A stretch of DNA of 64,000 nucleotides from Pseudooceanicola nanhaiensis (lineage in GTDB: Bacteria; Pseudomonadota; Alphaproteobacteria; Rhodobacterales; Rhodobacteraceae), in contig NZ_JAIUZP010000005.1 in the NCBI RefSeq assembly GCF_020171315.1, positions 248,001 to 312,000 on the forward strand, written 5' to 3'. The position numbers and the translations under genes are program-made. Positions 25,521 through 35,056 of this stretch are shown piece by piece (within the stretch, counting starts at the first letter, position 1; every line of letters starts with the position of its first letter). Under the pieces are notes generated by a model. It had not been told where the DNA came from, searched no databases, and saw nothing but the letters and a program-made list of their open reading frames with translations.

Positions 25521-27620
25521 TCAGCTCTCCTTGTTCAGATCGGCAAAGGTGGTCCCGTCCGCGGCCATCTTCCGCAGCAGGGCAGGCACCTGCCAGTAGT
25601 AGTCATCTTCCTGCGCATAATGCTCGATGCGCTCGATCAGGGTCTTGGCCCCGATGGTATCGGCATAATGCAGCGGGCCGCCACGGAACCGCGGGAAGCC
25701 GTAGCCGAAGAGGAAGACCATATCGACGTCCACGGGGCGGCGGGCGGTGCCGTCCTCGACCACGCGGGTGGCCTCGACGATCATCGCGGTCATGTAGCGG
25801 TCCACGATGTCCGCGTCGGTGAAGGGATGCTCGAGGCTGCCCTCTTCCTTGCGCACGTCGTCGATGATCCGCAGGGCGCCGGGGTTGGGCACCGGCGCGC
25901 CGGTGTCATAGAGGTAGTAGCCCTTGCCGGTCTTGCGTCCGAACCAGCCCTGTTCGCAGATCCGGTCCGCGATGGTCCCGGCATAGCGCTGCTCGGGATC
26001 GCGGGTCGCGGCCTTGCGCTTGCGCGTGGCCCAGCCGATGTCGAGGCCCGCGAGGTCGCCCACCTTGTAGGGGCCCATGGCAAAGCCGAAGTCCTCCAGC
26101 GCGTGGTCGATCTGTTCCGGCGAGGCGCCGTCGAGCACCATGTAATCCGCGACCAGACGGTAGTGGGCGAGGATGCGGTTGCCGATGAAGCCATCACAAA
26201 CGCCCGCGCGCACGCCGACCTTCTTGAGCTTCTTGGCCAGCAGGAAGCCGGTGGCCGTCACATCCGCCGCGGTCTTGTCGGCCACGACGATTTCCAGCAG
26301 GCGCATGATATGGGCCGGGCTGAAGAAATGCAGGCCGATCACGTCCTGCGGGCGCGCGGTGGCCGCAGCGATCTCGTTCACGTCGAGGTAGGAGGTGTTC
26401 GAGGCGAGGATCGCCCCCGGCTTGCAGATCGTGTCGAGCTTGGTGAAGATCTCCTTCTTCACCGCCATCTCTTCGAAGACCGCCTCGATCACCATGTCGA
26501 CGGGCGCGAGGTCGTCCATCTTCAGCGTCGGCAGCAGCTTGGACAGCGCCGCATCGCGTTTCTGCGCGCTCATCTTCCCGCGCGAGACCGCGCCGTCGAG
26601 GTTCTTGGTGATCGTGGCGACGCCCCGGTCGAGGCCGTCCTGCGCAACTTCGACCAGCGTCACCGCGTAACCCGCGGTCAGCAGCGCCGTCGCGATGCCG
26701 GAGCCCATGGTGCCGCCGCCGATCACGCCGATGCTCTCCAGCGGACGGGTCGGGCCCTTGGCCTCGGGGATGTTGGAGACGGCACGTTCCCCGAAGAAGG
26801 CATGGATCAGCCCGCTGCGTTGCGGGGTCTCGATGCAGTCGAAGAAGGCCTGTCGCTCGAACTTCAGGCCCGCGTCCAGCGGGCCGGTGGAGGCCGCGAC
26901 CGCCTCGACGCATTTCAGGGGCGAGAAGAGGTGCGGCTGCTTGGCCTTCAGCATGGCGGCGGCGTCTTCCAGCACCTGATCGTCGGGGGTGACCTGCAGG
27001 TCGCAGGTGCGGCGGGTGGGCAGGGTGCCGGCGATCACCTCCTGCGCGGCGGCAATGGCCACGTCGCGCGGGGTGCCGGTGGTGATGCGGTCGATCGCGC
27101 CCTTTTCCAGCGCCTCCGCGGCCGAGACCTGACGGCCCGACAGGATCACCTCCAGCGCCCAGGGGATATCGGTCAGACGGGGCAGGCGCTGCGTGCCGCC
27201 CGCGCCGGGCAGGATGCCCAGCAGGACCTCGGGCAGGCCGACGCGGGCGCCTTCGATGGCCACGCGGGCATGGGACGAGAGCGCCAGTTCGAAGCCGCCG
27301 CCAAGGGCGGTGCCGTGAATCACGGCGATCACGGGCGTCGGGTTCTGTTCGATGCTGTTGAGGACGGCAGGAAGGATCGGCTCCCGCGGGGGCTTGCCGA
27401 ATTCGCGGATGTCGGCGCCCGCGACAAAGGTCCGCCCGGCGCAGTAGAGGCCGATGGCCTTGGCCGTGCCGCCTGCGGTGATCTCTTTCAGCGCGGCGTC
27501 CAGCCCGGCCCTGACGGGATAGCCGGTGGCATTCACCGGCGGGTTGTCGATGCAGATCAGCGCGACGTCGCCCACGTATTCCACCGTGACGACGTTGTCG
27601 GTTGTCGCTGCCGTGTCCAT
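25521..27620 (-). CDS. fadJ: Bifunctional enoyl-CoA hydratase / 3-hydroxyacyl-CoA dehydrogenase (FadJ/FadB type)
   Basis: Multifunctional beta-oxidation protein, 699 residues. The N-terminal crotonase domain (about 1-190) has HGTALGGGFELAL near residue 106 and GLPEVLLGILPGAGGTQRLPR near 128, holding both catalytic Glu residues. The central NAD-binding domain has GVIGGGTMGSGIA near 299, and HFFSPAHIMRLLEIV near 427 holds the dehydrogenase His. Two C-terminal 3HCDH domains follow. The ATG at 27620 has AGGAGGAGAGG. First gene of the operon with two acyl-CoA dehydrogenases; the thiolase is elsewhere. Confidence 0.92.
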   Translation of the reverse strand: MDTAATTDNVVTVEYVGDVALICIDNPPVNATGYPVRAGLDAALKEITAGGTAKAIGLYCAGRTFVAGADIREFGKPPREPILPAVLNSIEQNPTPVIAVIHGTALGGGFELALSSHARVAIEGARVGLPEVLLGILPGAGGTQRLPRLTDIPWALEVILSGRQVSAAEALEKGAIDRITTGTPRDVAIAAAQEVIAGTLPTRRTCDLQVTPDDQVLEDAAAMLKAKQPHLFSPLKCVEAVAASTGPLDAGLKFERQAFFDCIETPQRSGLIHAFFGERAVSNIPEAKGPTRPLESIGVIGGGTMGSGIATALLTAGYAVTLVEVAQDGLDRGVATITKNLDGAVSRGKMSAQKRDAALSKLLPTLKMDDLAPVDMVIEAVFEEMAVKKEIFTKLDTICKPGAILASNTSYLDVNEIAAATARPQDVIGLHFFSPAHIMRLLEIVVADKTAADVTATGFLLAKKLKKVGVRAGVCDGFIGNRILAHYRLVADYMVLDGASPEQIDHALEDFGFAMGPYKVGDLAGLDIGWATRKRKAATRDPEQRYAGTIADRICEQGWFGRKTGKGYYLYDTGAPVPNPGALRIIDDVRKEEGSLEHPFTDADIVDRYMTAMIVEATRVVEDGTARRPVDVDMVFLFGYGFPRFRGGPLHYADTIGAKTLIERIEHYAQEDDYYWQVPALLRKMAADGTTFADLNKES

Positions 27621-27723
27621 GACGGACCTCTCCTCCTGATGTCTCCTCCGTGATGGCAGGCGCAGGGCATCGCCCGGCGCGCCATCGCGGGCCAAGGTAG
27701 GGGAGCAGACGGGTTCGGTCAAT

Positions 27724-27751
27724 CTGCGGAATGATTTTTTGCACTGCGGAA
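27724..27751. promoter_or_regulatory. Direct repeat CTGCGGAA x2 upstream of the fadJ operon
   Basis: CTGCGGAA occurs at 27724-27731 and 27744-27751, exactly 20 bp apart (about two helical turns) with an AT-rich spacer. It lies about 105-130 bp upstream of the fadJ start, near the expected promoter. It could be the operator of a fatty-acid-responsive regulator. The regulator is unknown. Confidence 0.4.
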
Positions 27752-27784
27752 GTTGACGACCCGAAACGGCCTTCCGCCCCGGGG

Positions 27785-29485
27785 TTAACCCGGGATGATT
27801 TCGAATTTCACCACGTCCACCATGCCGCGATCCGTGATCTTCAGCGCCGGAATCACCGGCAGCGCCACGAAGGCCAGTTGCAGGAAAGGTTCCTCCAGCA
27901 CGACGCCGAGGCTCTTGGCCGCCGCGCGCAGGTCGATCAGCCGGTCGCGGACCTCCTCGAAGGGTTCAAGGCTCATCAGCCCCGCCACCGGCAGCGCCAG
28001 TTCGGCCAGCACCGTGCCGTCGCGCACCACGACGAAGCCGCCCTCGATCTCGCCCAGACGGTTCGCGGCAAGCGCCATGTCGTCGTAGTCCGCGCCCACC
28101 ACGGCGATGTTGTGGTGATCGTGGCAGACGGTCGAGGCGATGGCCCCATGTTGGAGGCCAAAGCCCTTCACGAAGCCGGTGGCGATATTGCCGTTGATCC
28201 CGTGGCGTTCCACCACGGCCACGCGGATCAGGTCACGGGCGGTGTCGGGGCGCTTGTCGCCGTCCTCGATCGGGATCTCCTCGCGCAGGTGCTCGGTGAT
28301 GATCTTGCCCTCCACCACGCCGATGACGTCCGTCATGGTCTGGTTCGAGGTGGCGCGGAACGAGGTCGCCGTGACCTTGGGCGCCTTGACCGAGTTGCGC
28401 CCCACGGGTGGCGCGATCTGGCGCGTGGCAAAGGCCGCATCATTCACCACCACGCCACCGGCCAGCACCATCTCGGCCCGGCAGTCCTTCAGCGAGGAGA
28501 GCGCGACGATATCCGCCCGCTTGCCCGGCGCGATCTGGCCACGGTCCTTCAGGCCAAAGGCCTCGGCGGCGGAGAGGGAGGCCGCACGATAGGCCGCCAG
28601 CACCGGCGTGCCATGGGCGATCATCCAGCGGATCATGTAATCGAGGTGGCCATGTTCGCCGATGTCCAGCGGATTGCGGTCATCGGTGCACAGGCACATG
28701 TAGGCCGAGGTGATATCGGTCAGGATCGGTTGCAGCGCCGCCATGTCCTTGGAGACCGAGCCCTCGCGCAGCAGCACCCGCATCCCCTTGCGCAGCTTCT
28801 CCAGCGCCTCTTCCGCCGTGGTCGCCTCATGCTCTGTCCGGATGCCGGCGGCGACATAGGCGTTCAGGTCCTTGCCCACCAGCTGCGGGCAGTGGCCGTC
28901 GATGTGGCCGCCGCGGAACATCTCCAGCTTGGCCATGCAGCCCGGGTCCTGGAAGATCACGCCGGGGTAGTTCATGAACTCCGCCAGCCCGATGACCTGC
29001 GGGTGATCGCGCAGCGGCGCGAGGTCCTCCGCCTCGATCCGGGCGCCCGCCGTCTCCATGTGGGAGGAGGGCACGCAGGAGGACAGGTTCACGCGGATGT
29101 CCATCACCGTCTGGGTCGCGCTGTCGAGGAAGTACTGGATGCCCTCCACCCCGATCACGTTGGCAATCTCATGCGGGTCGCAGATCGCCGTGGTGATCCC
29201 GCGCGGGCCGACGCAGCGGTCGAACTCATGCGGCGTGACGAGGGAGCTTTCGATGTGCAGATGCGTGTCGATAAAGCCGGGGACCAGCGTCAGACCGGTG
29301 ACGTCGATCACCTCGACCCCGTCGTAATCGGCGCCGATGCCGACGATCGTGTCGCCGCAGATCGCCACATCGCCCTCGACGAAGGCGCCGGTGACCACAT
29401 CCAGCACGCGTCCGCCGCGCAGAACCTTGTCCGCGGGCGCGTCGCCGCGACCCTGCGCGATCAGATCGGAAAGGGGCATCGTCAT
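27785..29485 (-). CDS. ade: Adenine deaminase
   Basis: Hydrolyses adenine to hypoxanthine and ammonia. Amidohydrolase of 566 residues. The metal-binding motif [13 protein letters not shown] is near 70-82, [17 protein letters not shown] is near 92-108, and [19 protein letters not shown] (near 265) marks further metal and substrate residues, all as in the Ade family. The C-terminal AdeC domain has [14 protein letters not shown] near 472. The ATG at 29485 has AGGAG 7 nt upstream; ATG at 29479 is an alternative. A stand-alone purine salvage gene. Confidence 0.93.
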   Translation of the reverse strand: MTMPLSDLIAQGRGDAPADKVLRGGRVLDVVTGAFVEGDVAICGDTIVGIGADYDGVEVIDVTGLTLVPGFIDTHLHIESSLVTPHEFDRCVGPRGITTAICDPHEIANVIGVEGIQYFLDSATQTVMDIRVNLSSCVPSSHMETAGARIEAEDLAPLRDHPQVIGLAEFMNYPGVIFQDPGCMAKLEMFRGGHIDGHCPQLVGKDLNAYVAAGIRTEHEATTAEEALEKLRKGMRVLLREGSVSKDMAALQPILTDITSAYMCLCTDDRNPLDIGEHGHLDYMIRWMIAHGTPVLAAYRAASLSAAEAFGLKDRGQIAPGKRADIVALSSLKDCRAEMVLAGGVVVNDAAFATRQIAPPVGRNSVKAPKVTATSFRATSNQTMTDVIGVVEGKIITEHLREEIPIEDGDKRPDTARDLIRVAVVERHGINGNIATGFVKGFGLQHGAIASTVCHDHHNIAVVGADYDDMALAANRLGEIEGGFVVVRDGTVLAELALPVAGLMSLEPFEEVRDRLIDLRAAAKSLGVVLEEPFLQLAFVALPVIPALKITDRGMVDVVKFEIIPG

Positions 29486-29648
29486 GGGGCGTCTCCTGTA
29501 CAGCTGCGCCGCCAAGCCTCCCGCAATCCGCAGGGCCTGTCCAGCGGTGCCCGTCATCGGTGTCCTTCGGGCAGGGGGCGCAGAGAGTGGCTTCTCAGGC
29601 GCGCGGGAACGTGGCAGGTAACTGGTATATTAGTGTAAAGGAATCGCC

Positions 29649-30338
29649 ATGAGCCTCTTCGATCTGCCGCCGATCCCCGACATTCCCGTGCTGGGCGAAG
29701 GCGAGGGCTACCCGGTGCGCCGCATCTTCTGCGTCGGGCGCAACTATGCCGCCCATGCCGCCGAGATGGGCTATGAGGTGGACCGCGAGTCGCCGTTCTA
29801 TTTCACCAAGTCGCCTGCCAACATGGTGCTGACCGGCGCGGCCACGCCCTATCCCGGCGGGACCGAGGATTACCATTTCGAGATCGAACTAGCCGTCGCC
29901 ATGGGCGCGGAGGTCTTCCAGTGCACCCCGGAGGAGGGCGCCGCGGCGGTCTATGGCTATTGCGCCGCGCTCGACATGACGCGCCGCGACCTGCAGATCC
30001 GTGAACGCACCAAGCTGCGCCCGTGGTCGCTGGGCAAGGATGTGGAGCAATCCGCCGTCTTCGCACCGATCACCAAGGCCGCGGACTTCACCCCCGGGGC
30101 ACAGCGCATCTGGCTGGACCAGAACGGCGAGACGAAGCAGGACAGCACGCTCGACCTGCTGGTGCACAAGGTGCCCGAGATCATCGCCCACCTTTCGACC
30201 TTCTATCACCTGCGGCCCGGTGACCTGATCATGACGGGCACGCCCGAGAACGTGGGCCCCGTTCAGCCGGGCGACGTGCTGGAGGCCGGGGTTGAAGGGC
30301 TGAGCCCGATCTCGCTGACCATTACCGAGATGGCCTGA
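29649..30338 (+). CDS. Fumarylacetoacetate hydrolase (FAH) family protein
   Basis: A 229-residue FAH-fold enzyme. CVGRNYAAHAAEMG (near 28-41) and the metal-binding EIELAVAMG (near 78-86) are characteristic, with GTPENVGPVQPGD near 197-209. The small size matches fumarylpyruvate hydrolases and acylpyruvases (YcgM/NagK/FAHD1-like), so cleavage of an acylpyruvate or decarboxylation of oxaloacetate is likely. A TATATT box lies 15 bp upstream of AAAGGAA, so it probably has its own promoter. Confidence 0.85.
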   Translation: MSLFDLPPIPDIPVLGEGEGYPVRRIFCVGRNYAAHAAEMGYEVDRESPFYFTKSPANMVLTGAATPYPGGTEDYHFEIELAVAMGAEVFQCTPEEGAAAVYGYCAALDMTRRDLQIRERTKLRPWSLGKDVEQSAVFAPITKAADFTPGAQRIWLDQNGETKQDSTLDLLVHKVPEIIAHLSTFYHLRPGDLIMTGTPENVGPVQPGDVLEAGVEGLSPISLTITEMA

Positions 30339-30341
30339 GCT

Positions 30342-30944
30342 TTAGCGGAACAGCCGGCCTGCGAAGATCAGGGCGAGGCCGCCGAGATAGAAGGCGGCCC
30401 CCAGCCCGAGGATGTAGAGCACCAGCCCCCCGGTGCCGACGGCGCCGGGGTTCAGGAAGTAATAGGGATAGGCGTCGCCGCCCTGTGCGCGGGCAAAGAC
30501 ATAGGCGACATAGCCCAGCGGATAGGCCAGCCAGATCAGGGCATGGCGCTGTCCCAGCCGCGCCTTGGGCGCGAAGATGACCCACCACAGGCCGACCGCC
30601 GCGGGCACGTAGCTGTGCAGCCCGAGGTCCGCCAATCGCCCGATCTGCCGTGGTCCGGGCTCCCCCGCCAGAAGCAGCCAGTAGACCGCGCTGACGATGC
30701 CGATCCAGAGGGTCAGCGCTATGAGCCAGCCGGGCCGGGCCCGCGCGCGGCCCAACCCGATGGCGAGGAAGGTGCCCGCCACCATGAGGTTCGTCGTGAT
30801 CGTGAAGAAGCGGAGCAGCCGCCAGCCGACCTGAAGCGGGCCGAGGTGCGGATTGTCGAGCGAGGTGTCGATGAACTCCCCGGCCAGCGACAGGGCGGCG
30901 AGGCATCCGATGAGGGCGGCGCTGAGGCGGGCAAGACGGGTCAT
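30342..30944 (-). CDS. Pr6Pr family six-helix membrane protein
   Basis: A 200-residue integral membrane protein with six hydrophobic segments. RFFTITTNLMVAGTFLAIG (near 44-62) and the DLGLHSYVPAAVGLWW segment (near 105-120) are the landmarks of the Pr6Pr/FAR-17a family. No catalytic function is known for the bacterial members. The ATG at 30944 begins the first helix; the longer reading from 31040 adds a non-conserved Arg-rich leader. Its 3' end meets the FAH gene end tail-to-tail, 3 bp apart. Confidence 0.78.
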   Translation of the reverse strand: MTRLARLSAALIGCLAALSLAGEFIDTSLDNPHLGPLQVGWRLLRFFTITTNLMVAGTFLAIGLGRARARPGWLIALTLWIGIVSAVYWLLLAGEPGPRQIGRLADLGLHSYVPAAVGLWWVIFAPKARLGQRHALIWLAYPLGYVAYVFARAQGGDAYPYYFLNPGAVGTGGLVLYILGLGAAFYLGGLALIFAGRLFR

Positions 30945-31168
30945 CGGACCCACGTCGCAGGTCGCAGCGCCGGTGGCAAGCGGGCATCGGGCCGGGCGTG
31001 TCGCCGCGCCTTGGTCTTGAGGCCCCGATCCTCTGGCCAAGCCCGGCGCCGCATGGCTAGACTATGCACAATCGGATACCGGCTCTGGCGGGGTGCCCGC
31101 TGGCATGTCACGCCGTGGCGGGCGGGCGGGCCCTTGCTGCGCCGCTGGGTGCCGGCCGTGGAGGATGC

Positions 31169-31930
31169 ATGACCTTTTCGATCATCGGGCATTGCCCGCA
31201 AACCGGGGCCTTCGGGGGCGCTGTCACCACTTCGGACCTCGCTGTCGGGAACCGGTGCCTCCACCTCGCCCATGGGCGCGGCGCCGTCCTGTCGCAGCAT
31301 CGCACTGACCCGCGTCTTGGGGCGCTGGGCCTGCGGCTGTTGCTGGAGGGGCTGAGCGCGCAGCAGGTCGTCGCGGAAATCGCGGCCGCCACCCCGGATA
31401 TCCACTGGCGCCAGATCGGTGTCCTCGACGCGGCGGGGGGCAGCGCCGCCTACCACGGCGCCAGCCTCTATTCGATCCACACGGACAGCGCCGGGCGCGA
31501 CTGCCTCGCGCTGGGCAACATCCTCGACAACGACCGGGTGACCGATGCGATGGCGCGGGCCTTCGGGGCCGCGGCCACGCTCCCGCTTGCCGAGCGGTTG
31601 ATGCGCGGGCTGGAGGCCGGGCAGGCGGCGGGCGGCGAGATCTTCGGGCCGTTGCAATCCGCGGCGCTGCAGGTGACGGGGCCCGACGACATCGCGCAGG
31701 TGGACCTGCGGATCGACATCTCCGCCGGCTGTGCCCTTGCCGACCTGCGCGCGCTTCATGATGCCTACCAACCCCGCGCCGCAGGCCTGCGCCGTGTCGC
31801 ACTCGCGCCCGACGAGGTGCCGGTGAACGCCGCCCTCTTCGAGGCCAGCCTCGACCGGATCGACGCGCTCGGGCTGGCAGACCGCTTCCCGTCGCGCCGG
31901 AACCGGGATCGCTGGCGCATCGGCTCCTGA
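31169..31930 (+). CDS. DUF1028 protein (Ntn-hydrolase-like)
   Basis: A 253-residue member of the DUF1028 family. The conserved MTFSIIGHCPQTGAFGGAV start, VLSQHRTDPRLG near 50-61 and LGNIL near 119 are visible. The family has an Ntn-hydrolase-like fold and is often found near peptidases or amidases, but no activity is established here. The short start at 31169 puts the conserved MTFSI at the N-terminus with GGAGG upstream. It precedes the MarR-FUSC pair by 100 bp; whether they are linked is unclear. Confidence 0.8.
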   Translation: MTFSIIGHCPQTGAFGGAVTTSDLAVGNRCLHLAHGRGAVLSQHRTDPRLGALGLRLLLEGLSAQQVVAEIAAATPDIHWRQIGVLDAAGGSAAYHGASLYSIHTDSAGRDCLALGNILDNDRVTDAMARAFGAAATLPLAERLMRGLEAGQAAGGEIFGPLQSAALQVTGPDDIAQVDLRIDISAGCALADLRALHDAYQPRAAGLRRVALAPDEVPVNAALFEASLDRIDALGLADRFPSRRNRDRWRIGS

Positions 31931-31978
31931 CGGGCGGTCAGCCCTTCGCCGGATGCAATGCGGGCATGCGGGCAGATG

Positions 31979-32016
31979 ATTTGGCTCAAAATGATTTGAG
32001 TGCCAAATCAATTTGA
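31979..32016. promoter_or_regulatory. Palindromic operator upstream of marR
   Basis: ATTTGGC-TCAAA-ATGA-TTTGA-GT-GCCAAAT (31979-32008) is a near-perfect inverted repeat. The arm is repeated inverted as TCAAATTGATTTGGC on the minus strand (32016-32002), so two overlapping sites share an arm. It lies 15 bp before the MarR start, a typical place for autorepression. Confidence 0.7.
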
Positions 32017-32030
32017 GGCAAGCAGCCGGG

Positions 32031-32516
32031 ATGACCGACAGCCTTGTTGCCCCTCTCCCCGCCCCAGTTCCCGCCCGCGAGCGGATCGGCTTCTCCTTCG
32101 TCACGCTGGCCCGCCGCTGGCGGCGCGTGATCGACCATGCCCTCGCCCGCGAGGGCCTGACGGACGCCAGCTGGTCGCCCCTGATCCACCTCGCCGAGGG
32201 CGGTGACGGCATCTCGCAGAGCGAGTTGGCGCAGCGGATCGGGCTCGACGCCTCGTCTCTCGTGCGGCTGATCGACCTACTGGCCGAGCGTGGCTTCGTC
32301 GAGCGCCGGGTGGACCCCAACGACCGGCGCGCCCGCCTCATCATGCTGACCCCGGAGGGCGAGGCAGAGGTCGCCCGCACCCGGGCCCACATCCACGAGA
32401 TCGAGGCGCTGATGCTCGCCGATCTCTCCGAGGAGGACCTCGAAGAGATGATGGCGGCGCTGGATAAGATCAGTGCGCGGGTTCAGGTCCTTCTTGAGAA
32501 GGAGGCCGCGGAATGA
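32031..32516 (+). CDS. MarR-family transcriptional regulator
   Basis: A 161-residue winged-helix regulator. The recognition helix is in SQSELAQRIGLDASSLVRLID (about 63-83) and the wing in VERRVDPNDRRARLIMLTPEG (about 91-111), with the DxR signature of MarR. Its stop overlaps the FUSC transporter start (ATGA), so it very likely controls that gene and itself through the palindrome just upstream. MarR proteins usually release DNA on binding a small aromatic or antimicrobial ligand. ATG at 32031; a TTG at 32013 would extend into the operator. Confidence 0.9.
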   Translation: MTDSLVAPLPAPVPARERIGFSFVTLARRWRRVIDHALAREGLTDASWSPLIHLAEGGDGISQSELAQRIGLDASSLVRLIDLLAERGFVERRVDPNDRRARLIMLTPEGEAEVARTRAHIHEIEALMLADLSEEDLEEMMAALDKISARVQVLLEKEAAE

Positions 32517-34396
32517 GCACGCTTCTGACCCGCGCAGGCTTCGACGAGGGCCGTCTGGCCTATGCCATTCGGACCGCGATCGCGGCCTCCATCGCCTTCG
32601 TGCTGGCCTGGTGGCTTGGCCTCGAACATCCGCAATGGGCCGGCATGGCCGTCTGGGCGGCCTCCCAGCCGACCCGGGGCCAGCTGATGGAGAAGAGCCT
32701 GTTCCGGGTGGTCGGCACCGTGATCGGGTCGATTGCCGGGGTGCTTCTGGTGCTGGGCAGCCATGTTCACCCGGCGCTGCTGGTCGTGGGCCTGTCACTC
32801 TGGGTGGCGCTCTGCACCGGGGCGGGGAACCTCGCGCGGGGGTTCGTGGCCTATGGGGCCGTCCTCGCGGGGTACACGGCGGCGATGGTGTCGCTGTTGG
32901 ATGCGGCGCATCCCGATCAAGTGCTGGCGCTTGGCGCGGACCGGATGGCGACGGTGCTGACCGGCGTCGTGGTGGCCGCGGCCATCGGCTATGTCTTTGC
33001 ACCCCCGGCGGATGGCGGGGGGCTGCGCAAGCGGGTGATCGCGCTGCTCGCAGATCTGCTGGACCGTGCCGCGCGGCCCGCGCCGGCCCATGCGGATGCG
33101 GCGGATCAATCCCTGCTGCACCGCATCGCCGAGGCCGAAGAGATGCTGGATGCCCATGGCGCCGGGTCGATCCGCTCCCGGCGGATGGTGCGTGCGACAC
33201 GCGACCTGCTGATCGCCGCGATTGCCCTGTTGCTCTGGCGCCGCGGGCGCGGGCGGACGTTTGACAGCGGTGTCAGTGCCGCGGGCCTTCAGGACGCGGC
33301 GCAGGCGCTCCGCGCCGGGCAGTTCGGCAGTGCCGCCCGCGCGCTGGAGCAGGTGGCCGCCGCGGGCAATGACGTGTCCGAGGCCGGCCTCGACGCCGCG
33401 CTTGCCCCGCTGGCCGCGGCGCTGCGGGCGTGGTCCCCGGAAGGGCCCGACCGGGCAGAGCCCGCCCTGCCGCAGGTGCTTCACCGTGACTGGGTCGGCG
33501 CGCGCGAGGCGATGATCCGGGCGGGGGGCACGATGCTGGTCTTCGGGGCGATCTGGCTGGCGACGGGCTGGCAGGCGGGTGCCTTCATGCTGCTCGGCCT
33601 CTCGGTGATGCTCTCGCTCTTCTCGACCTTCCCGAGCCCGACCCAGATGATGCGCTTCGTCTTCGTGGGCCAACTGCTGGGGGTACTGGGGGCGCTGGCG
33701 TGCCGCTGGCTGGTCTGGCCGCTGGCGGGAAGCGAGCTTCAGATGATCTTGCTTACCCTGCCGTTCATTCTGCTGGGGCCGCTGCTCGTCGGGCACCGGC
33801 GCACGACCGCCGCCAGCTTCGACTACAACATGGTGGTGCTGCTGATGCTTCAGCCGCATTGGCCGCTGGAGGGCAGCTTTGCCCATTCCGCGATGGCGGG
33901 GCTGGCCGTCGTGGCGGCGCCCTTGGCGGCGTTCCTTGCCTACAGCTTCATCTACCCCGCCTCGCTGCGCCGCCGGTCCGAGACCATGCTGGAGATGATG
34001 CGGCACGATCTGGCCGATCTGGCCGCCGATCCGCAGGCGCTGCAACGCCGGACGACGTGGCAGGCGCGCCTCTATCACCGCACGCTCCGGCTCGTGCGGA
34101 GCTCCGAGCGGTCCGCCCGTGCCAACGAGGCGGCGCTGGAGGTGAGCCTTGCGCTGCTCACGCTGGGGCACGCCGTGTTCTATTGTCATGGCCTGCTGGC
34201 CGACCCGGCGACCACGGCAAGCGACCGGCGTGCGGCACGCGCGGCGCTGGCACGGGTGGCACAGTTCCGGGTGCGCCCGGAGCGGGCGGGCAGCGCGCTG
34301 TCGCATCTCGCGCTGCGCCGCCGCACGGGCGAGGCAGAGATGCTGCGCGCCGCGGCGGCTGGCATCCGGCTGGTGGCGCCACGGCCCACCGCCTGA
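32513..34396 (+). CDS. FUSC-family membrane transporter (AaeB/YccS-like)
   Basis: A 627-residue inner-membrane protein with two hydrophobic blocks of about six spans each (about 15-165 and 325-480) and cytoplasmic domains after each, the layout of the FUSC/ARAE family. The AaeB branch exports aromatic carboxylic acids. LGLEHPQWAGMAVW near 38-51 is conserved. The partner membrane-fusion gene (aaeA) is not present next to it. Overlaps marR by 4 bp, so it is likely induced when the regulator binds its ligand. Confidence 0.85.
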   Translation: MSTLLTRAGFDEGRLAYAIRTAIAASIAFVLAWWLGLEHPQWAGMAVWAASQPTRGQLMEKSLFRVVGTVIGSIAGVLLVLGSHVHPALLVVGLSLWVALCTGAGNLARGFVAYGAVLAGYTAAMVSLLDAAHPDQVLALGADRMATVLTGVVVAAAIGYVFAPPADGGGLRKRVIALLADLLDRAARPAPAHADAADQSLLHRIAEAEEMLDAHGAGSIRSRRMVRATRDLLIAAIALLLWRRGRGRTFDSGVSAAGLQDAAQALRAGQFGSAARALEQVAAAGNDVSEAGLDAALAPLAAALRAWSPEGPDRAEPALPQVLHRDWVGAREAMIRAGGTMLVFGAIWLATGWQAGAFMLLGLSVMLSLFSTFPSPTQMMRFVFVGQLLGVLGALACRWLVWPLAGSELQMILLTLPFILLGPLLVGHRRTTAASFDYNMVVLLMLQPHWPLEGSFAHSAMAGLAVVAAPLAAFLAYSFIYPASLRRRSETMLEMMRHDLADLAADPQALQRRTTWQARLYHRTLRLVRSSERSARANEAALEVSLALLTLGHAVFYCHGLLADPATTASDRRAARAALARVAQFRVRPERAGSALSHLALRRRTGEAEMLRAAAAGIRLVAPRPTA

Positions 34397-34798
34397 CCGC
34401 CGCGTCAGGGGGGGGACTGCCGCCGCTGCTGTCCCGCGTCGTCAAGGCGAGGTGAGCCGCGGTGCGCCTCCGTCCCGGCCCCCGGGTCCATTGCCGAACA
34501 ATGATAGGGCTGTCTGATCGGCCCTGTTGAACGGCTGTCCTGTGCCGCCCTTGTGAGGTGACCGGCGGGGGCAGGCAGTTTAAGCTGCAAAAGCATGGGC
34601 ACCCGGACCGGCGCTCCGGTCAGGTGCTGCGATGACGGTTTTTAATTATGTCGATCTATCGAATAATGATTGCGATGATTTGCATCTAATGGTGGATGAT
34701 GGGCGTTCCCATATCATGTGTATAAGAAGCGACGGCATCCAGCAGGATGCGGCGCCTTACCCCTAGAGTTTACCCCGGATTTAACGAGGAGACATGTT
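34397..34798. other. AT-rich intergenic region upstream of the small secreted protein
   Basis: About 400 bp with no convincing gene. The half nearest FUSC is GC-rich; the segment 34630-34740 is clearly AT-rich compared with its surroundings. It contains the inverted repeat TCGAT-CT-ATCGA and a TATAAG box about 60 bp before the small gene. It may be the promoter and operator region of the 85-residue protein. Confidence 0.5.
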
Positions 34799-35056
34799 AT
34801 GAATTTCGCTGCAATCACCGCAATCGCGCTGATGCTCTCGGTCGGAGCGGCGGCAGCAAATACGCAGCCGGTGCAGCCTGAAAAGGCCCCCGCGCCCGCG
34901 CCGACGACGCAACCGGCACAGCCCTCGGGCACTACCCGCGGACACGTCGAGATGCGCAAGGCGAGCGAAGTCTATTCGCCCTTCGAGCGTGCAGAACTTG
35001 GCCTGCGGGCGGATGAGCTCATCCCCGTCACGACATTCTCGCGCTCGGGGCGCTGA
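34799..35056 (+). CDS. Small secreted protein of unknown function
   Basis: An 85-residue protein. Residues 1-20 form a signal peptide ending GAAAA before NTQPVQ. Then comes a low-complexity Pro/Ala/Gln linker (about 21-44). The C-terminal 40 residues have mixed composition: GHVEMRKASEVYSPFERAEL, then GLRADELIPVTTFSRSGR. I do not recognise the family. The ATG at 34799 follows GAGGAG (ATG at 34794 is out of frame). Likely periplasmic. It lies between the FUSC and LysR genes, with long noncoding flanks on both sides, so it is probably monocistronic. Confidence 0.65.
   Translation: MNFAAITAIALMLSVGAAAANTQPVQPEKAPAPAPTTQPAQPSGTTRGHVEMRKASEVYSPFERAELGLRADELIPVTTFSRSGR

Noticed and set aside
34630-34740. 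Horizontally acquired AT-rich island
   Set aside because: Only about 100 bp, with no mobile gene, repeat boundary or tRNA junction; promoter sequence explains it better.
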